DNA of 64,000 nt from Thalassospira sp. TSL5-1 (GTDB lineage: Bacteria > Pseudomonadota > Alphaproteobacteria > Rhodospirillales > Thalassospiraceae). Where the stretch lies: positions 310,001 to 374,000 of the forward strand of contig NZ_KV880637.1 of assembly GCF_001907695.1 (NCBI RefSeq), written 5' to 3'. A model generated the notes under the pieces. The model was not told the DNA's origin, did no database searches, and saw only the letters and a list, made by a program, of their open reading frames with translations. Made by a program: the position numbers and the translations under genes. Shown piece by piece: positions 54,217 through 63,658 of this stretch (position 1 is its first letter; the number at the start of each line of letters is the position of its first letter).

Positions 54217-55941
54217 ATGAACGAACAACGTAACCTCTGGATTGCGATTGCAGTATCGGTCGTAATCCTGGTCGGGTTCCAATTCCTTTTCCCTCACAAA
54301 CCTGATCCCCAGGTTCGCGAGGCGCAGGTGCGCGAGCAATTGGATGTCAATAAATCCACGGCGCCGCAGCCTTCCACGTCGAGTGCTGCACCGTCGGCCC
54401 CCGGTGGGTCCGCCGCTGCACCGGTTGCGAACCGCAGCGAAGCCCTGTCAACTTCGCCGCGCATCGCAATTGATACGCCGCGTGTGAAGGGCTCCATTCG
54501 TCTGGTTGGTGGCCTGATTGACGATATCCAGTTGCAGGATTATCGGGAAACCGAAGACCCCAAAAGCCCACTTATTCATGTTCTGAACCCGGCCGGGTCG
54601 AATGAAGCCTATTTTGGCGAATTTGGCTGGGTCGCAGGCGAGGGTGAAAAGCTCGCCCTGCCGGGGAATGACACCCGCTGGCAGGCTGATAGCGAAACGC
54701 TGAGCCCGGAAAAGCCCGTTACCCTGACCTGGGATAACGGCCAGGGCCTCATCTTCAAGCGGACCATCTCGATCGATGACAACTATATGTTTTCGGTCAA
54801 GCAGTCGGTGACGAACAATAGTGGCAAATCGGTTTCGCTTTACCCCTATGGTCTGATTTCGCGCCGGGGTCTGCCGCATACGTCTGGCTATTACATCCTT
54901 CACGAAGGTCCGATTGGCGTTATTGATGGCTCGCTCAAAGAGATCAGCTACAAGGACCTGATGGAAGACGACGGCACGGTTAGCGAGAAATCGACCGGCG
55001 GCTGGGTGGGGATCACCGATAAATACTGGCTGGTCGCCCTGGCCCCGGCCAATGACGAAAGCCTGACGGCCCGTTTCAGCCATCATATGGCGAACAATAC
55101 CGACAAGTTCCAGGCCGATTATCTGGGGGCGGCCCGCACGGTTGCCAATGGCGAAAGCACCAGCACCGAAAGCCACATGTTTGCCGGGGCAAAGGAATAT
55201 AAACTTCTGGAGGCCTATTCCGAACAGTACAATATCAAGCTGTTTGATCGTGCAATCGACTTTGGCTGGTTCTGGTTCCTGACCATTCCGTTCTTCCAGA
55301 TCCTGCAGTGGATCAACCATGTGATTGGCAACTTTGGCCTGTCGATCCTGGCCTTTACGGTTCTGGTCAAGGCGGTGATGTTCCCGCTGGCCAACAAGTC
55401 CTACAAATCCATGAGCGGCATGAAAAAGCTGCAGCCGAAAATGACGCAGATTCGCGAACAGTTCGCCGATGACCGTCAGCGTCAGCAGCAGGAAATCATG
55501 GCCCTGTATAAACGTGAAAAGATCAACCCGGCATCGGGCTGTCTTCCGATCGTTGTGCAGATCCCGGTATTCTTTGCACTTTATAAAGTGCTGTTTGTGA
55601 ATATCGAAATGCGTCATGCACCGTTTTTTGGCTGGATTCAGGACCTTTCGGCACCGGACCCCACGACGCTGTTTAACCTGTTTGGTTTGATCGACTGGAC
55701 CCCGCCGCATATGCTGATGATTGGTGTGTGGCCGTTGATCATGGGGATCACCATGTTCCTCCAGCAGAAGCTGAACCCGGCACCGGCTGATCCGACCCAG
55801 GCCAAGATTATGATGTTCCTTCCGGTCATCTTTACCTTTATGCTGGCGAACTTCCCGGCAGGTCTGGTGATCTACTGGGCATGGAACAACACGTTGTCGA
55901 TCATTCAGCAGCGTTACATCATGTACCGGATGGGGGTCTGA
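54217..55941 (+). CDS. yidC: Membrane protein insertase YidC
   Basis: 574 residues. TM1 is at residues ~7-24, a large periplasmic P1 beta domain spans ~65-350, and the conserved insertase core holds five helices (MFPLANKSYKSMSGMKKLQP, NPASGCLPIVVQIPVFFALY, FPAGLVIYWAWNNTLSIIQQ). The hydrophilic-groove arginine is expected in the first core helix region. ATG 54217 follows GAGG; longer starts overlap yidD. It inserts respiratory and ATP synthase subunits, with or without SecYEG. Confidence 0.97.
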   Translation: MNEQRNLWIAIAVSVVILVGFQFLFPHKPDPQVREAQVREQLDVNKSTAPQPSTSSAAPSAPGGSAAAPVANRSEALSTSPRIAIDTPRVKGSIRLVGGLIDDIQLQDYRETEDPKSPLIHVLNPAGSNEAYFGEFGWVAGEGEKLALPGNDTRWQADSETLSPEKPVTLTWDNGQGLIFKRTISIDDNYMFSVKQSVTNNSGKSVSLYPYGLISRRGLPHTSGYYILHEGPIGVIDGSLKEISYKDLMEDDGTVSEKSTGGWVGITDKYWLVALAPANDESLTARFSHHMANNTDKFQADYLGAARTVANGESTSTESHMFAGAKEYKLLEAYSEQYNIKLFDRAIDFGWFWFLTIPFFQILQWINHVIGNFGLSILAFTVLVKAVMFPLANKSYKSMSGMKKLQPKMTQIREQFADDRQRQQQEIMALYKREKINPASGCLPIVVQIPVFFALYKVLFVNIEMRHAPFFGWIQDLSAPDPTTLFNLFGLIDWTPPHMLMIGVWPLIMGITMFLQQKLNPAPADPTQAKIMMFLPVIFTFMLANFPAGLVIYWAWNNTLSIIQQRYIMYRMGV

Positions 55942-55989
55942 GGACCCCCGTCTTCGGGCCGCTCATGTGGCGGGCGGATACGGAAAATA

Positions 55990-56652
55990 ATGACCGAAGC
56001 AAACATAACGGTACCCTTGTCGGTGCCGACATACAAAGAACACCAGATCGAAGCCGGGCGCCTGCTTTTTACGCGCCCGGTGACTTTCATGTTGGGGGTT
56101 GCCAAGCTTGAGCAGCTGCCCGCCGAAGACAAGGTCGAGATCTGTTTTGCCGGACGTTCAAATGTCGGCAAATCCAGCCTGATCAATGCGCTTTGTTCGC
56201 GCAAGGATATGGCCCGTACGTCCAACACTCCCGGGCGTACCCAGCAGCTTAACTTTTTTGACCTGGATGGTGCCTTTAACCTGGTCGATTTGCCCGGTTA
56301 TGGTTTTGCCCAGGCCCCCAAGGATGTTGTGCGCAGTTGGCAGGGGCTCATTCGGCATTACCTGCGCGGGCGCGTGATGCTGCGCCGTGTTTTCGTCCTT
56401 ATCGATTCGCGCCATGGATTTAAGGGCGCTGATCTTGAAATGATGAAAATGCTCGATGAGACCGCAGTGTCCTATCAGGTTGTTTTGACCAAGGCCGACA
56501 AGCTGAAAAAAGGCCAGATGGAAAAACGCATTGCCGAAGTGGTAACGGCGCTGAAAAAACATCCAGCTGCCCTTAACCAGATTTTTGCGACTTCAAGTGA
56601 AAAAAATACAGGTATTTCGGAATTGCGTGCCGAAATCGCAAGCCTGTTATAA
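55990..56652 (+). CDS. engB: Ribosome biogenesis GTPase YsxC/EngB
   Basis: 220 residues. G1 FAGRSNVGKSSLINAL, G2/G3 in TPGRTQQLNFFDLDG and VDLPGYGFA, G4 TKADKL, and the EngB-specific RRVFVLIDSRHGFKGAD. It helps assemble the 50S subunit. Adjacent to yidC as in many alphaproteobacteria. Confidence 0.95.
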   Translation: MTEANITVPLSVPTYKEHQIEAGRLLFTRPVTFMLGVAKLEQLPAEDKVEICFAGRSNVGKSSLINALCSRKDMARTSNTPGRTQQLNFFDLDGAFNLVDLPGYGFAQAPKDVVRSWQGLIRHYLRGRVMLRRVFVLIDSRHGFKGADLEMMKMLDETAVSYQVVLTKADKLKKGQMEKRIAEVVTALKKHPAALNQIFATSSEKNTGISELRAEIASLL

Positions 56653-56701
56653 TGATAGACGACCGCGTTCCTGATACGCGTTGCATGAATTGGGGAGCCC
56701 T

Positions 56702-57628
56702 ATGAGCGAAGAGATCCGTCCGGAAGATGAAAATTCTGAATCCAGCGCATACCGGACTTTGGCCCGTGCCAAGGTTCTGTCGGAAGCTTTGCCCTATATG
56801 CGACGCTATAACGGCCAGAAAATAGTGATCAAATATGGCGGCCATGCAATGGGGGACCCGGAGCTGGCACGCCTGTTTGCGCAGGATGTGGTGTTGCTCA
56901 AGCAGGTTGGCATGAATCCGATTGTGGTTCATGGCGGCGGCCCGCAGATCGGCCAGATGCTCAAGGAACTCAACATTCAGTCCGAATTCGTTGATGGTTT
57001 GCGCGTGACCGACCAACAGACGATTGATGTCGTCGAAATGGTGCTGGCTGGCAAGATCAACAAGGAAATCGTTTCCAATATCAATGCCTCAGGCGGTGTG
57101 GCTGTTGGCCTGTGTGGCAAGGATGCACATCTGATTACCGCGCGCAAGCTGACCCGGACCAAACGTGACCCGGAAAGCAATATTGAAAAAGTTCTCGATC
57201 TTGGCTTTGTCGGCGAGCCGGTTGCAGTGAACCCCCATGTGCTCGATTGTTTTGCCAGCACGGATATTATTCCGGTAATTGCACCCATAGGTGTTGATGA
57301 AAACGGTCAGACATACAATATCAATGCTGATACCGCTGCCGGTGCCGTTGCAAAGGCAGTGGGCGCGCGTCGCCTGTATATGCTGACCGATGTGAAGGGA
57401 ATCCTGGACCAGAACAAGCAGTTGGTGCGCGATGCCGATGTTGAGAGCATTAATGCCATGATTGCCGATGGGACGATTTCGGGCGGGATGATCCCCAAAA
57501 CCGAAACCTGTCTTGATGCCGTTCAAAATGGTGTGGAAGCTGCTGTTATTGTTGATGGGCGTGCGCCCCATGCCGTGCTGCTGGAACTGTTCACCGAACG
57601 GGGTGCTGGTACGATGATCCGGGGATAG
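56702..57628 (+). CDS. argB: N-acetylglutamate kinase
   Basis: 308 residues. [45 protein letters not shown] and [15 protein letters not shown] are the family motifs. The ATG at 56702 follows GGGGAG. It phosphorylates N-acetylglutamate in arginine synthesis; an arginine-feedback N-terminal helix ([20 protein letters not shown]) is present, suggesting inhibition by arginine. Confidence 0.96.
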   Translation: MSEEIRPEDENSESSAYRTLARAKVLSEALPYMRRYNGQKIVIKYGGHAMGDPELARLFAQDVVLLKQVGMNPIVVHGGGPQIGQMLKELNIQSEFVDGLRVTDQQTIDVVEMVLAGKINKEIVSNINASGGVAVGLCGKDAHLITARKLTRTKRDPESNIEKVLDLGFVGEPVAVNPHVLDCFASTDIIPVIAPIGVDENGQTYNINADTAAGAVAKAVGARRLYMLTDVKGILDQNKQLVRDADVESINAMIADGTISGGMIPKTETCLDAVQNGVEAAVIVDGRAPHAVLLELFTERGAGTMIRG

Positions 57629-57786
57629 TCCCCGGGCATCTGGCTCTGCTGTTGATGGCAAAGATGTGTTTGTCGCACAATTTGATGTATAATTGCTGCT
57701 AGACTACGCCTGTGGTCTGATCTGCGATTACGCAGGTTGTTTGTGGGATAAATTTGCCACAAAAGGTTGTGTGGAGCAAATATAAG

Positions 57787-58845
57787 GTGACAACAGAGTC
57801 TCCTCTTAAATCCCGATACTGGGACACCGCGTCTGCGGCGCTGGATGTATTGCGCGAATATAACCTCTCGCCTGTACCGGAAGTGTTCCATGTCTGGTTT
57901 GTTTATTTCGCTGATGAAAACCCGGATATTTTCCGCGCGCTGGATCTCGCCCGCCAACAGGGAAGTGCTATCGAGGAAAAGCAGATTTTTGACCTTTATC
58001 AGCGGTTTATTCTACACCCGCAGATGGCCGAATTTTTGCTGCAGGGGATGGATGACTTTGCCGATGTCATTGATCATAGCGAACACAGCATAGGCTCTGT
58101 GACAGCCGAATTGACGGTTTATGGCAAGGTTCTGCAAGAAGTTGACGCCGTTTTGCAGCGCGATGGCCAGAAGATGGAAATTTTGGGTCTGGTCGCCCGC
58201 CAGACTCGTCAAATCCGCCAAAGTGTTTCGGCATTGAGCGATCAGCTGGAAACCTATCATCAGCAAATTACCGATCTTCAGACTGAGTTGCAAAAGGCGC
58301 GTGAACAATCCTTTACCGATGGTTTGACCCGCGTTTCCAACCGTTTGCATTTTGAACAGTTACTCAATGGTCTTGCCGATGACCTGGATAACGAGACGAA
58401 CAACCAGCCCTTTTGCCTGATGTTGATTGATCTGGACCAGTTCAAGCAAATCAATGACCGGTTTGGGCATCGGGTGGGCGATGAAATTCTGGTTCTGATC
58501 GCCGGGATATTGAAATCCACGATCAAGGGGCGGGATACGGTCGCGCGTTATGGCGGTGATGAATTTACCGTGTTGCTTCCACAAACCAGGCTTGATGAAG
58601 CAAAATCACTGGCAGAAGAGCTGTGTAATTCCGTCAGGGTGCGTGAAGTGCGGGCAAAATCGTCGGGGGTTTCGTTTGGGCATATGACAGTCTCGATTGG
58701 CGTTGCCGAATATCAAAAGGGTGAAGGGGCGGCATCCCTTGTTGATCGAACGGATAAAGCCCTGTATCAAGCCAAACAGGCTGGCCGGGACCAGTATTGC
58801 ATTGCTTTTCCATCGGCTGATACCGTCGAACCGGCAGGCTGTTAA
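57787..58845 (+). CDS. Soluble GGDEF diguanylate cyclase
   Basis: 352 residues, no membrane helix. The helical N-terminal ~125 residues (YWDTASAALDVLREYNLSPV) are unassigned, followed by a coiled coil (~130-180, QQITDLQTELQKAREQ), then GGDEF with LIDLDQFKQINDRFGHRVGD and RYGGDEF near residue 260. The metal and substrate residues are intact; the product-inhibition site reads KGRD, with Lys in place of Arg. GTG 57787 is preferred (GGAG ten bases upstream); earlier GTG/TTG codons are possible. Alone between argB and mtaB. Confidence 0.85.
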   Translation: MTTESPLKSRYWDTASAALDVLREYNLSPVPEVFHVWFVYFADENPDIFRALDLARQQGSAIEEKQIFDLYQRFILHPQMAEFLLQGMDDFADVIDHSEHSIGSVTAELTVYGKVLQEVDAVLQRDGQKMEILGLVARQTRQIRQSVSALSDQLETYHQQITDLQTELQKAREQSFTDGLTRVSNRLHFEQLLNGLADDLDNETNNQPFCLMLIDLDQFKQINDRFGHRVGDEILVLIAGILKSTIKGRDTVARYGGDEFTVLLPQTRLDEAKSLAEELCNSVRVREVRAKSSGVSFGHMTVSIGVAEYQKGEGAASLVDRTDKALYQAKQAGRDQYCIAFPSADTVEPAGC

Positions 58846-59274
58846 GGCTGTTTCAACGATCATCCATTGCCATGATGTCTGCCGGAAAAATGGACAAGGT
58901 GACGCATGGCAGTGTTGTGTGGATGACCATGATTTTCGGTTTGGTACGTTGATTGCCGTTTTGGTTTAAGCGATGCTTTTCTTGTTCGGTTTGGCATTCT
59001 CCTTTTTAAAACAAAGCCTTGGTTTCGTTCTGTTGGGCGGCACGAATATGTTGTCGGATATGACAAAGGCGCGCCTGATCGCGTGCCCCTAAGGGGCGGT
59101 ATGGGGCCTTGCGTGGCTGTGGTCTTGCAATCATCGGTGCAAAAGCGTATGTAACCAGCGCCTGACAGCGATAGTTGCTGCCGGGCTGTCTGGCGTTTGT
59201 GGCAGGAATTGCCTGCCATTCAGCCAGAAACGACATGTGTTTCCGTATTTACCGCCAGCCTTCGAAAGCCGAGC
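58846..59274. other. 429-base gap without recognised gene
   Basis: Between the GGDEF gene and mtaB. Open frames of up to 119 residues on the minus strand and 90 on the plus strand show no recognisable domain or ribosome-binding site. GCCCCTAAGGGGC is a short hairpin near 59084. dapF, which often precedes mtaB in alphaproteobacteria, is not here. Confidence 0.45.
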
Positions 59275-60522
59275 ATGACAGAGCCGCGCGTCATTACATT
59301 TGGTTGCCGTTTGAACACCTATGAATCCGAGGTGATGCGCGACCACGCCAAGGCAGCAGGGTTGGATGATGCGATCATCATCAATACCTGCGCTGTTACG
59401 ACCGAGGCCGAACGCCAGGCGAGGCAGAATATTCGCCGTCTGCGTCGCGAAAACCCGGATGCCAAAATTTTCGTCACCGGCTGTGCCGTGCAGGTAAACC
59501 CGGAAAAATTCGCCGGGATGAAGGAGATCGACCGCATATTTGGCAACGATACCAAAATGAAGGCCGAAACCTTCATGGATATCAGCCATGAACGCGTGAT
59601 CGTAAACGACATCATGTCGGTTGAAGAAACCGCCAGCCATCTTGTATCGGGCTTTGAGGGGCGCGCGCGGGCCTTTGTCCAGGTCCAGAATGGGTGTGAT
59701 CATCGCTGCACATTTTGCATTATTCCCTATGGTCGGGGAAATTCGCGCAGTGTGCCGTTGGGCGAAATTGTCACCCAGGTGCGTGAACTGGTCGCCAATG
59801 GCTATGCCGAGGTTGTTTTGACCGGCGTTGATATTACATCCTATGGTCATGACTTGCCCGGTAAGCCGACGCTGGGGCAAATGGCGCGTCGGCTGCTGGC
59901 CCAGGTGCCGGAACTGCCGCGTTTGCGTATTTCATCGGTCGATCCGGTGGAAATTGACGAAGATATTTTTCGCCTGATCGAAACCGAACCGCGCCTGATG
60001 CCGCATATGCACATTAGTTTGCAAGCCGGTGATGACATGGTGCTCAAGCGCATGAAGCGTCGTCATTTGCGCCAGGATGTGATCGACTTTTGCCAAAAGG
60101 TCCGTGCATTGCGGTCTGATGTTACCTTTGGCGCCGATATTATTGCCGGTTTTCCGACCGAAACCGATGAGATGGCTGAAAATACCTTGCGCCTGGTCGA
60201 GGAATGCGGGTTGATTTACCTTCATGTGTTTCCTTATTCATCGCGTCCGGGCACGCCAGCGGCAAAAATGCCGCAGGTTGCCAAGGACAAGCGCAAGGAA
60301 CGGGCCGCCGCTCTGCGTGAAGCAGGCGAGATTCAGCTTGCGGCATTTTTGCAATCGCGCGTCGGGCTGGTCGAAAATGTGCTGATCGAAAAGGAAAATA
60401 CGGGCCATACGGAGCATTTTGCTCCCGTTGAGCTGGATCGCGTGATAGAACCGGGCACAATCGCCAGGGCCAAGGTTGTTGGTCATCAAGACGGAAAACT
60501 GATTGCGGAGCTGATGGTATGA
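59275..60522 (+). CDS. mtaB: tRNA t6A37 methylthiotransferase MtaB
   Basis: 415 residues. The N-terminal UPF0004 domain has cysteines in TFGCRLNTYE, INTCAVT and VTGCAVQ; the radical-SAM motif is GCDHRCTFCIIPYG; a TRAM domain ends it. It adds a methylthio group to t6A at position 37 of tRNAs reading ANN codons. ATG 59275 starts the conserved MTEPRVITFGCR; the longer frame has 26 unrelated residues. Confidence 0.95.
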   Translation: MTEPRVITFGCRLNTYESEVMRDHAKAAGLDDAIIINTCAVTTEAERQARQNIRRLRRENPDAKIFVTGCAVQVNPEKFAGMKEIDRIFGNDTKMKAETFMDISHERVIVNDIMSVEETASHLVSGFEGRARAFVQVQNGCDHRCTFCIIPYGRGNSRSVPLGEIVTQVRELVANGYAEVVLTGVDITSYGHDLPGKPTLGQMARRLLAQVPELPRLRISSVDPVEIDEDIFRLIETEPRLMPHMHISLQAGDDMVLKRMKRRHLRQDVIDFCQKVRALRSDVTFGADIIAGFPTETDEMAENTLRLVEECGLIYLHVFPYSSRPGTPAAKMPQVAKDKRKERAAALREAGEIQLAAFLQSRVGLVENVLIEKENTGHTEHFAPVELDRVIEPGTIARAKVVGHQDGKLIAELMV

Positions 60523-61454
60523 GTGATGAGGGGAAAAAAAGCTGGTTTGCCCGATTAAAGGACGGGTTGAAACGGTCCTCCTCGAAACTGACTACCGGCA
60601 TTGCCGATATTTTTACCAAGCGCCGCCTTGATGATGATGCGCTGGAAGAATTTGAAGATCTGCTGATCACGTCGGATCTTGGCGTTACCACGGCAGCAAA
60701 GCTGAGTGGTGAACTGGCAAAAACCCGCTTTGACAAAGAAGTGGATTCTGCCGAAATCCAGGAATTCATTGCCGAAGAAGTTGCCAAAATTCTTGAACCG
60801 GTGGCAAAGCCGCTGGTTCTGGACCCGGCGCATAAGCCCCATGTGGTGTTGGTGGTGGGCGTGAATGGGTCGGGCAAAACCACCACCATTGGCAAACTGG
60901 CGAAATCCTATAAGGATCAGGGCCTGAAGGTCATGATGGCAGCGGGCGATACCTTTCGTGCGGCTGCGGTCGAACAGCTTAAGGTTTGGGGTGAACGCAC
61001 CGATTGCCCGGTCATTTCCCGTGATACGGGCGCGGATGCCGCAGGCCTTGCCTTTGATGCGATTGAGCAGGCAAAACGCCAGGGCATGGATTTATTGTTG
61101 ATTGATACGGCTGGCCGTTTGCAAAACAAATCACACCTGATGGACGAACTTAAAAAGATCGTTCGTGTGATTCGCAAATGCGATGAAACTGCCCCGCATG
61201 ACACGCTTTTGGTGCTTGATGCCACAACCGGCCAAAACGCCCATTCCCAGGTAGAGCTGTTTTCGGCCGCGACCAATGTGTCGGGCCTGATTGTCACAAA
61301 GCTGGATGGCACGGCCAAAGGTGGTGTTGTTGTGGCCCTGGCCGAAAAGTTCGGCAAGCCGGTCCACGCCATTGGCGTTGGCGAAAGTGCCGAAGATTTG
61401 CGCCCGTTCGAAGCACGCAATTTTGCCCGCAGCCTTGCCGGGTTGGTGGATTAA
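60519..61454 (+). CDS. ftsY: Signal recognition particle receptor FtsY
   Basis: 311 residues, with a short N-terminal region and no long acidic A domain, as in most alphaproteobacteria. The N domain (LTTGIADIFTKRRLDDDALE) precedes the GTPase: GVNGSGKTTTIGKLAKSY, DTFRAAAVEQL, DTAGRLQNKSHLMDEL and TKLDGTAKGGVV. It docks SRP-ribosome complexes at the membrane. Its ATG overlaps the mtaB stop, so it is translationally coupled. Confidence 0.97.
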   Translation: MSDEGKKSWFARLKDGLKRSSSKLTTGIADIFTKRRLDDDALEEFEDLLITSDLGVTTAAKLSGELAKTRFDKEVDSAEIQEFIAEEVAKILEPVAKPLVLDPAHKPHVVLVVGVNGSGKTTTIGKLAKSYKDQGLKVMMAAGDTFRAAAVEQLKVWGERTDCPVISRDTGADAAGLAFDAIEQAKRQGMDLLLIDTAGRLQNKSHLMDELKKIVRVIRKCDETAPHDTLLVLDATTGQNAHSQVELFSAATNVSGLIVTKLDGTAKGGVVVALAEKFGKPVHAIGVGESAEDLRPFEARNFARSLAGLVD

Positions 61455-61528
61455 ACGTCAAAAGGTGGCGGGCAGCAGCATTACAGCATCGGATTTGTCG
61501 ATAGTTGTTATCTGAATTTACCCGTTAG

Positions 61529-61570
61529 AAAAAAGCCCCCGAAGTTGATGTCCAACTTTCGGGGGCTTTT
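61529..61570. terminator. Bidirectional terminator between ftsY and tctA
   Basis: A ~14-bp stem with one bulge (AGCCCCCGAAGTTG at 61534-61547 with CAACTTTCGGGGGCT at 61553-61567), 5-base loop, T-run on one side and A run on the other. Confidence 0.88.
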
Positions 61571-61599
61571 GTTTGGGGGGGTGTTTAAATGTGGGAGCG

Positions 61600-63108
61600 T
61601 TAATTTTGCCCAGCCTGTCTGCGTTTACGCATCCGCATCACCAACGGCAAGACGACGGCACCGACCAAAAGAAACATCAGCACGATGGCGATGGGTCTTT
61701 CGACAAGATAGGCAAACGGGTTTCCACCCGAAATTTGAAGAGTGCGGACAATTTCCCCTTCTGTCATTCGGCCCAGTAGCAGTCCAATGACGGTGGCTGC
61801 CACAGGATAGTCGTGGCGCCGCATCAGCCAGCCAATACCGGCAAAAGCCATAACTGTCACCGGTCCTGCAATGGTGCCGGTAATGCCAAATCCACCCCAG
61901 GCGCATAACGCCAAAACCGATGGCACCAGATAGGTTAACGGGACGCGCACGATCATGCCCAATATGCGCAAGGACAATAAACCGATCACCGCAAGCAGGA
62001 TCACCTGGCCCATATTGCCAATAATAATCGAATAAACGATGTCTCGTTGATCGCGGATAAAGGCTGGCCCACCGACAAGGTTGTGAAAGGAAAAGGCTGC
62101 CAGCAATACGGCTGTTGCGGCACCACCGGGAATGCCAAGCGCCAGCAGGGCCGTCATGGAGCCGCCTTCGGAGCTGGAATTTGCCGATTCAGCGGCAACC
62201 ACGCCGTCAGGCTCGCCCTTGCCAAACCGTTCCGGGTGTTTGGAGCTGCGCCTGACTTCGCCATATGCCACCAGATTGGCGACAGATGAGCCAACACCGG
62301 GAACGGCCCCAATTAAAACGCCAATGATACTGCCGCGCAACAAAACGCCGGGATGGCGAAAGGCCATGACAAAACCGGCAATCAATTTGCGAAAGGAGAT
62401 GTTGCGGTTTTCGGTGGCTTCAACCAGATAGCCGTCGCCGCGTAATCGCAGCAATTCGGAGGCCGCGAAAATACCGATCATGGCGGGCACCACGGCAATG
62501 CCGTCAATCAGATACGGATTGCCAATCGTTGTGCGCATGATGCCTGTTGTGGACATGCCTATTTGACTTAGTAAAAGCCCGAATAAACCGGCGACAAGGC
62601 CCTTTGATACCGCCCCTTGATTAAGCGTCGCAATCAGGGTCAGGCCCCACATGACCACCATAACCATTTCCAGCGGGCCTAACTTTAAAACAACAAAAGC
62701 CAACGGCTGGATGAGCAGCAATAAAAGGATATAGCCGAAGAAAGCGCCAAAAACCGATGCCCCCAGGCCAATGCCCAGGGCCTCGTTATGTTGGCCCCGA
62801 CGCGCCATCGGGTGTCCGTCAAATGCGGTTGCCACGGACGAGGAAGAACCTGGAATATTCATCAGGATCGCGGTAACGCCACCGCCATATGCCCCACCGG
62901 TAAAAATCGATGTCAGGAAAAGCATGGCCTGAAGAAAGTCCATTGACCAGGTGATTGGCAGGAAGACCGCCATTGCCATCGAAATTTGCAAACCCGGTAT
63001 CGCGCCGAAAACAAGGCCGATGAGCAGCCCCGGAATGACATAGAGCCACGGGGTAAAATCGGTGAAAAGCAGCGAAAGGGCCTGGGAAAATGCAAAGCTG
63101 TCAATCAT
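61600..63108 (-). CDS. tctA: Tripartite tricarboxylate transporter permease TctA
   Basis: 502 residues with about 11-12 membrane helices. The TctA motif is complete: SIFTGGAYGGGVTAILMNIP, then TAFDGHPMARRGQHNEALG; a second copy of the pattern is GIPGGAATAVLLAAF. The start at 63108 begins MIDSFAFSQAL, one base after the tctB stop; an upstream frame lacks support. It is the large membrane subunit that moves (hydroxy)carboxylates with cations. Confidence 0.96.
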   Translation of the reverse strand: MIDSFAFSQALSLLFTDFTPWLYVIPGLLIGLVFGAIPGLQISMAMAVFLPITWSMDFLQAMLFLTSIFTGGAYGGGVTAILMNIPGSSSSVATAFDGHPMARRGQHNEALGIGLGASVFGAFFGYILLLLLIQPLAFVVLKLGPLEMVMVVMWGLTLIATLNQGAVSKGLVAGLFGLLLSQIGMSTTGIMRTTIGNPYLIDGIAVVPAMIGIFAASELLRLRGDGYLVEATENRNISFRKLIAGFVMAFRHPGVLLRGSIIGVLIGAVPGVGSSVANLVAYGEVRRSSKHPERFGKGEPDGVVAAESANSSSEGGSMTALLALGIPGGAATAVLLAAFSFHNLVGGPAFIRDQRDIVYSIIIGNMGQVILLAVIGLLSLRILGMIVRVPLTYLVPSVLALCAWGGFGITGTIAGPVTVMAFAGIGWLMRRHDYPVAATVIGLLLGRMTEGEIVRTLQISGGNPFAYLVERPIAIVLMFLLVGAVVLPLVMRMRKRRQAGQN

Positions 63109-63109
63109 G

Positions 63110-63580
63110 TTAAAGAACCAGTAACGGCATGGGAAACGGGAAAAGCGATCCGAAGCCTTCGACAAGGAACAGGGTAAACAGGGCGGCATAAAGAGGCGGG
63201 AGCCACCAGCGTTTTTCGCCGCCAATGACAATGCCGACCCAGACAAACAAAAATGTCGCGATGTCAAAGCCGACTGTGGTGAGGCCAAAGCATAGGGCTG
63301 CGAAAAGACCCAGTAATACAAGGTCGATCAGGGTGGCTCGCCGGTTTGCGCGTTGTTCAAGGGGCTCTTTGGGGGCTGCTTTATTTGGGTTTTGCAGATT
63401 TTTGATGATGATGCCAGCCACCAGCAGCAAAAGGGCGATGCCAACCGGAACGACAACAACCAGGTTGTAGAGCTTGGTGGATGCCGAAATTGCGCTCCAG
63501 TTCAGAAATATGGCTGCTGCGGCGATAAGGGCAAGAAAAGCCAAATGAGATAGGGACAGGCTTGATTGGCGACCGGACAT
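63110..63580 (-). CDS. tctB: Tripartite tricarboxylate transporter small permease TctB
   Basis: 156 residues with four hydrophobic helices (~12-30, ~45-65, ~88-108, ~120-150), the TctB layout. ATG 63580 has AGGAG eight bases upstream; the longer frame is unsupported. Stop and tctA start are one base apart, so translation is coupled. Confidence 0.9.
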   Translation of the reverse strand: MSGRQSSLSLSHLAFLALIAAAAIFLNWSAISASTKLYNLVVVVPVGIALLLLVAGIIIKNLQNPNKAAPKEPLEQRANRRATLIDLVLLGLFAALCFGLTTVGFDIATFLFVWVGIVIGGEKRWWLPPLYAALFTLFLVEGFGSLFPFPMPLLVL

Positions 63581-63658
63581 ATTGGTGCTCCTGAGCGAGC
63601 GGAACGGAACAGAGCGGAGTGGGGAAGTGTGCAACGAATTGCACACTTCGAGGCAGGA

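Noticed and set aside
54448-55710. 420-codon minus-strand frame opposite yidC
   Set aside because: YidC is unambiguous on the plus strand; the antisense frame lacks any family similarity.
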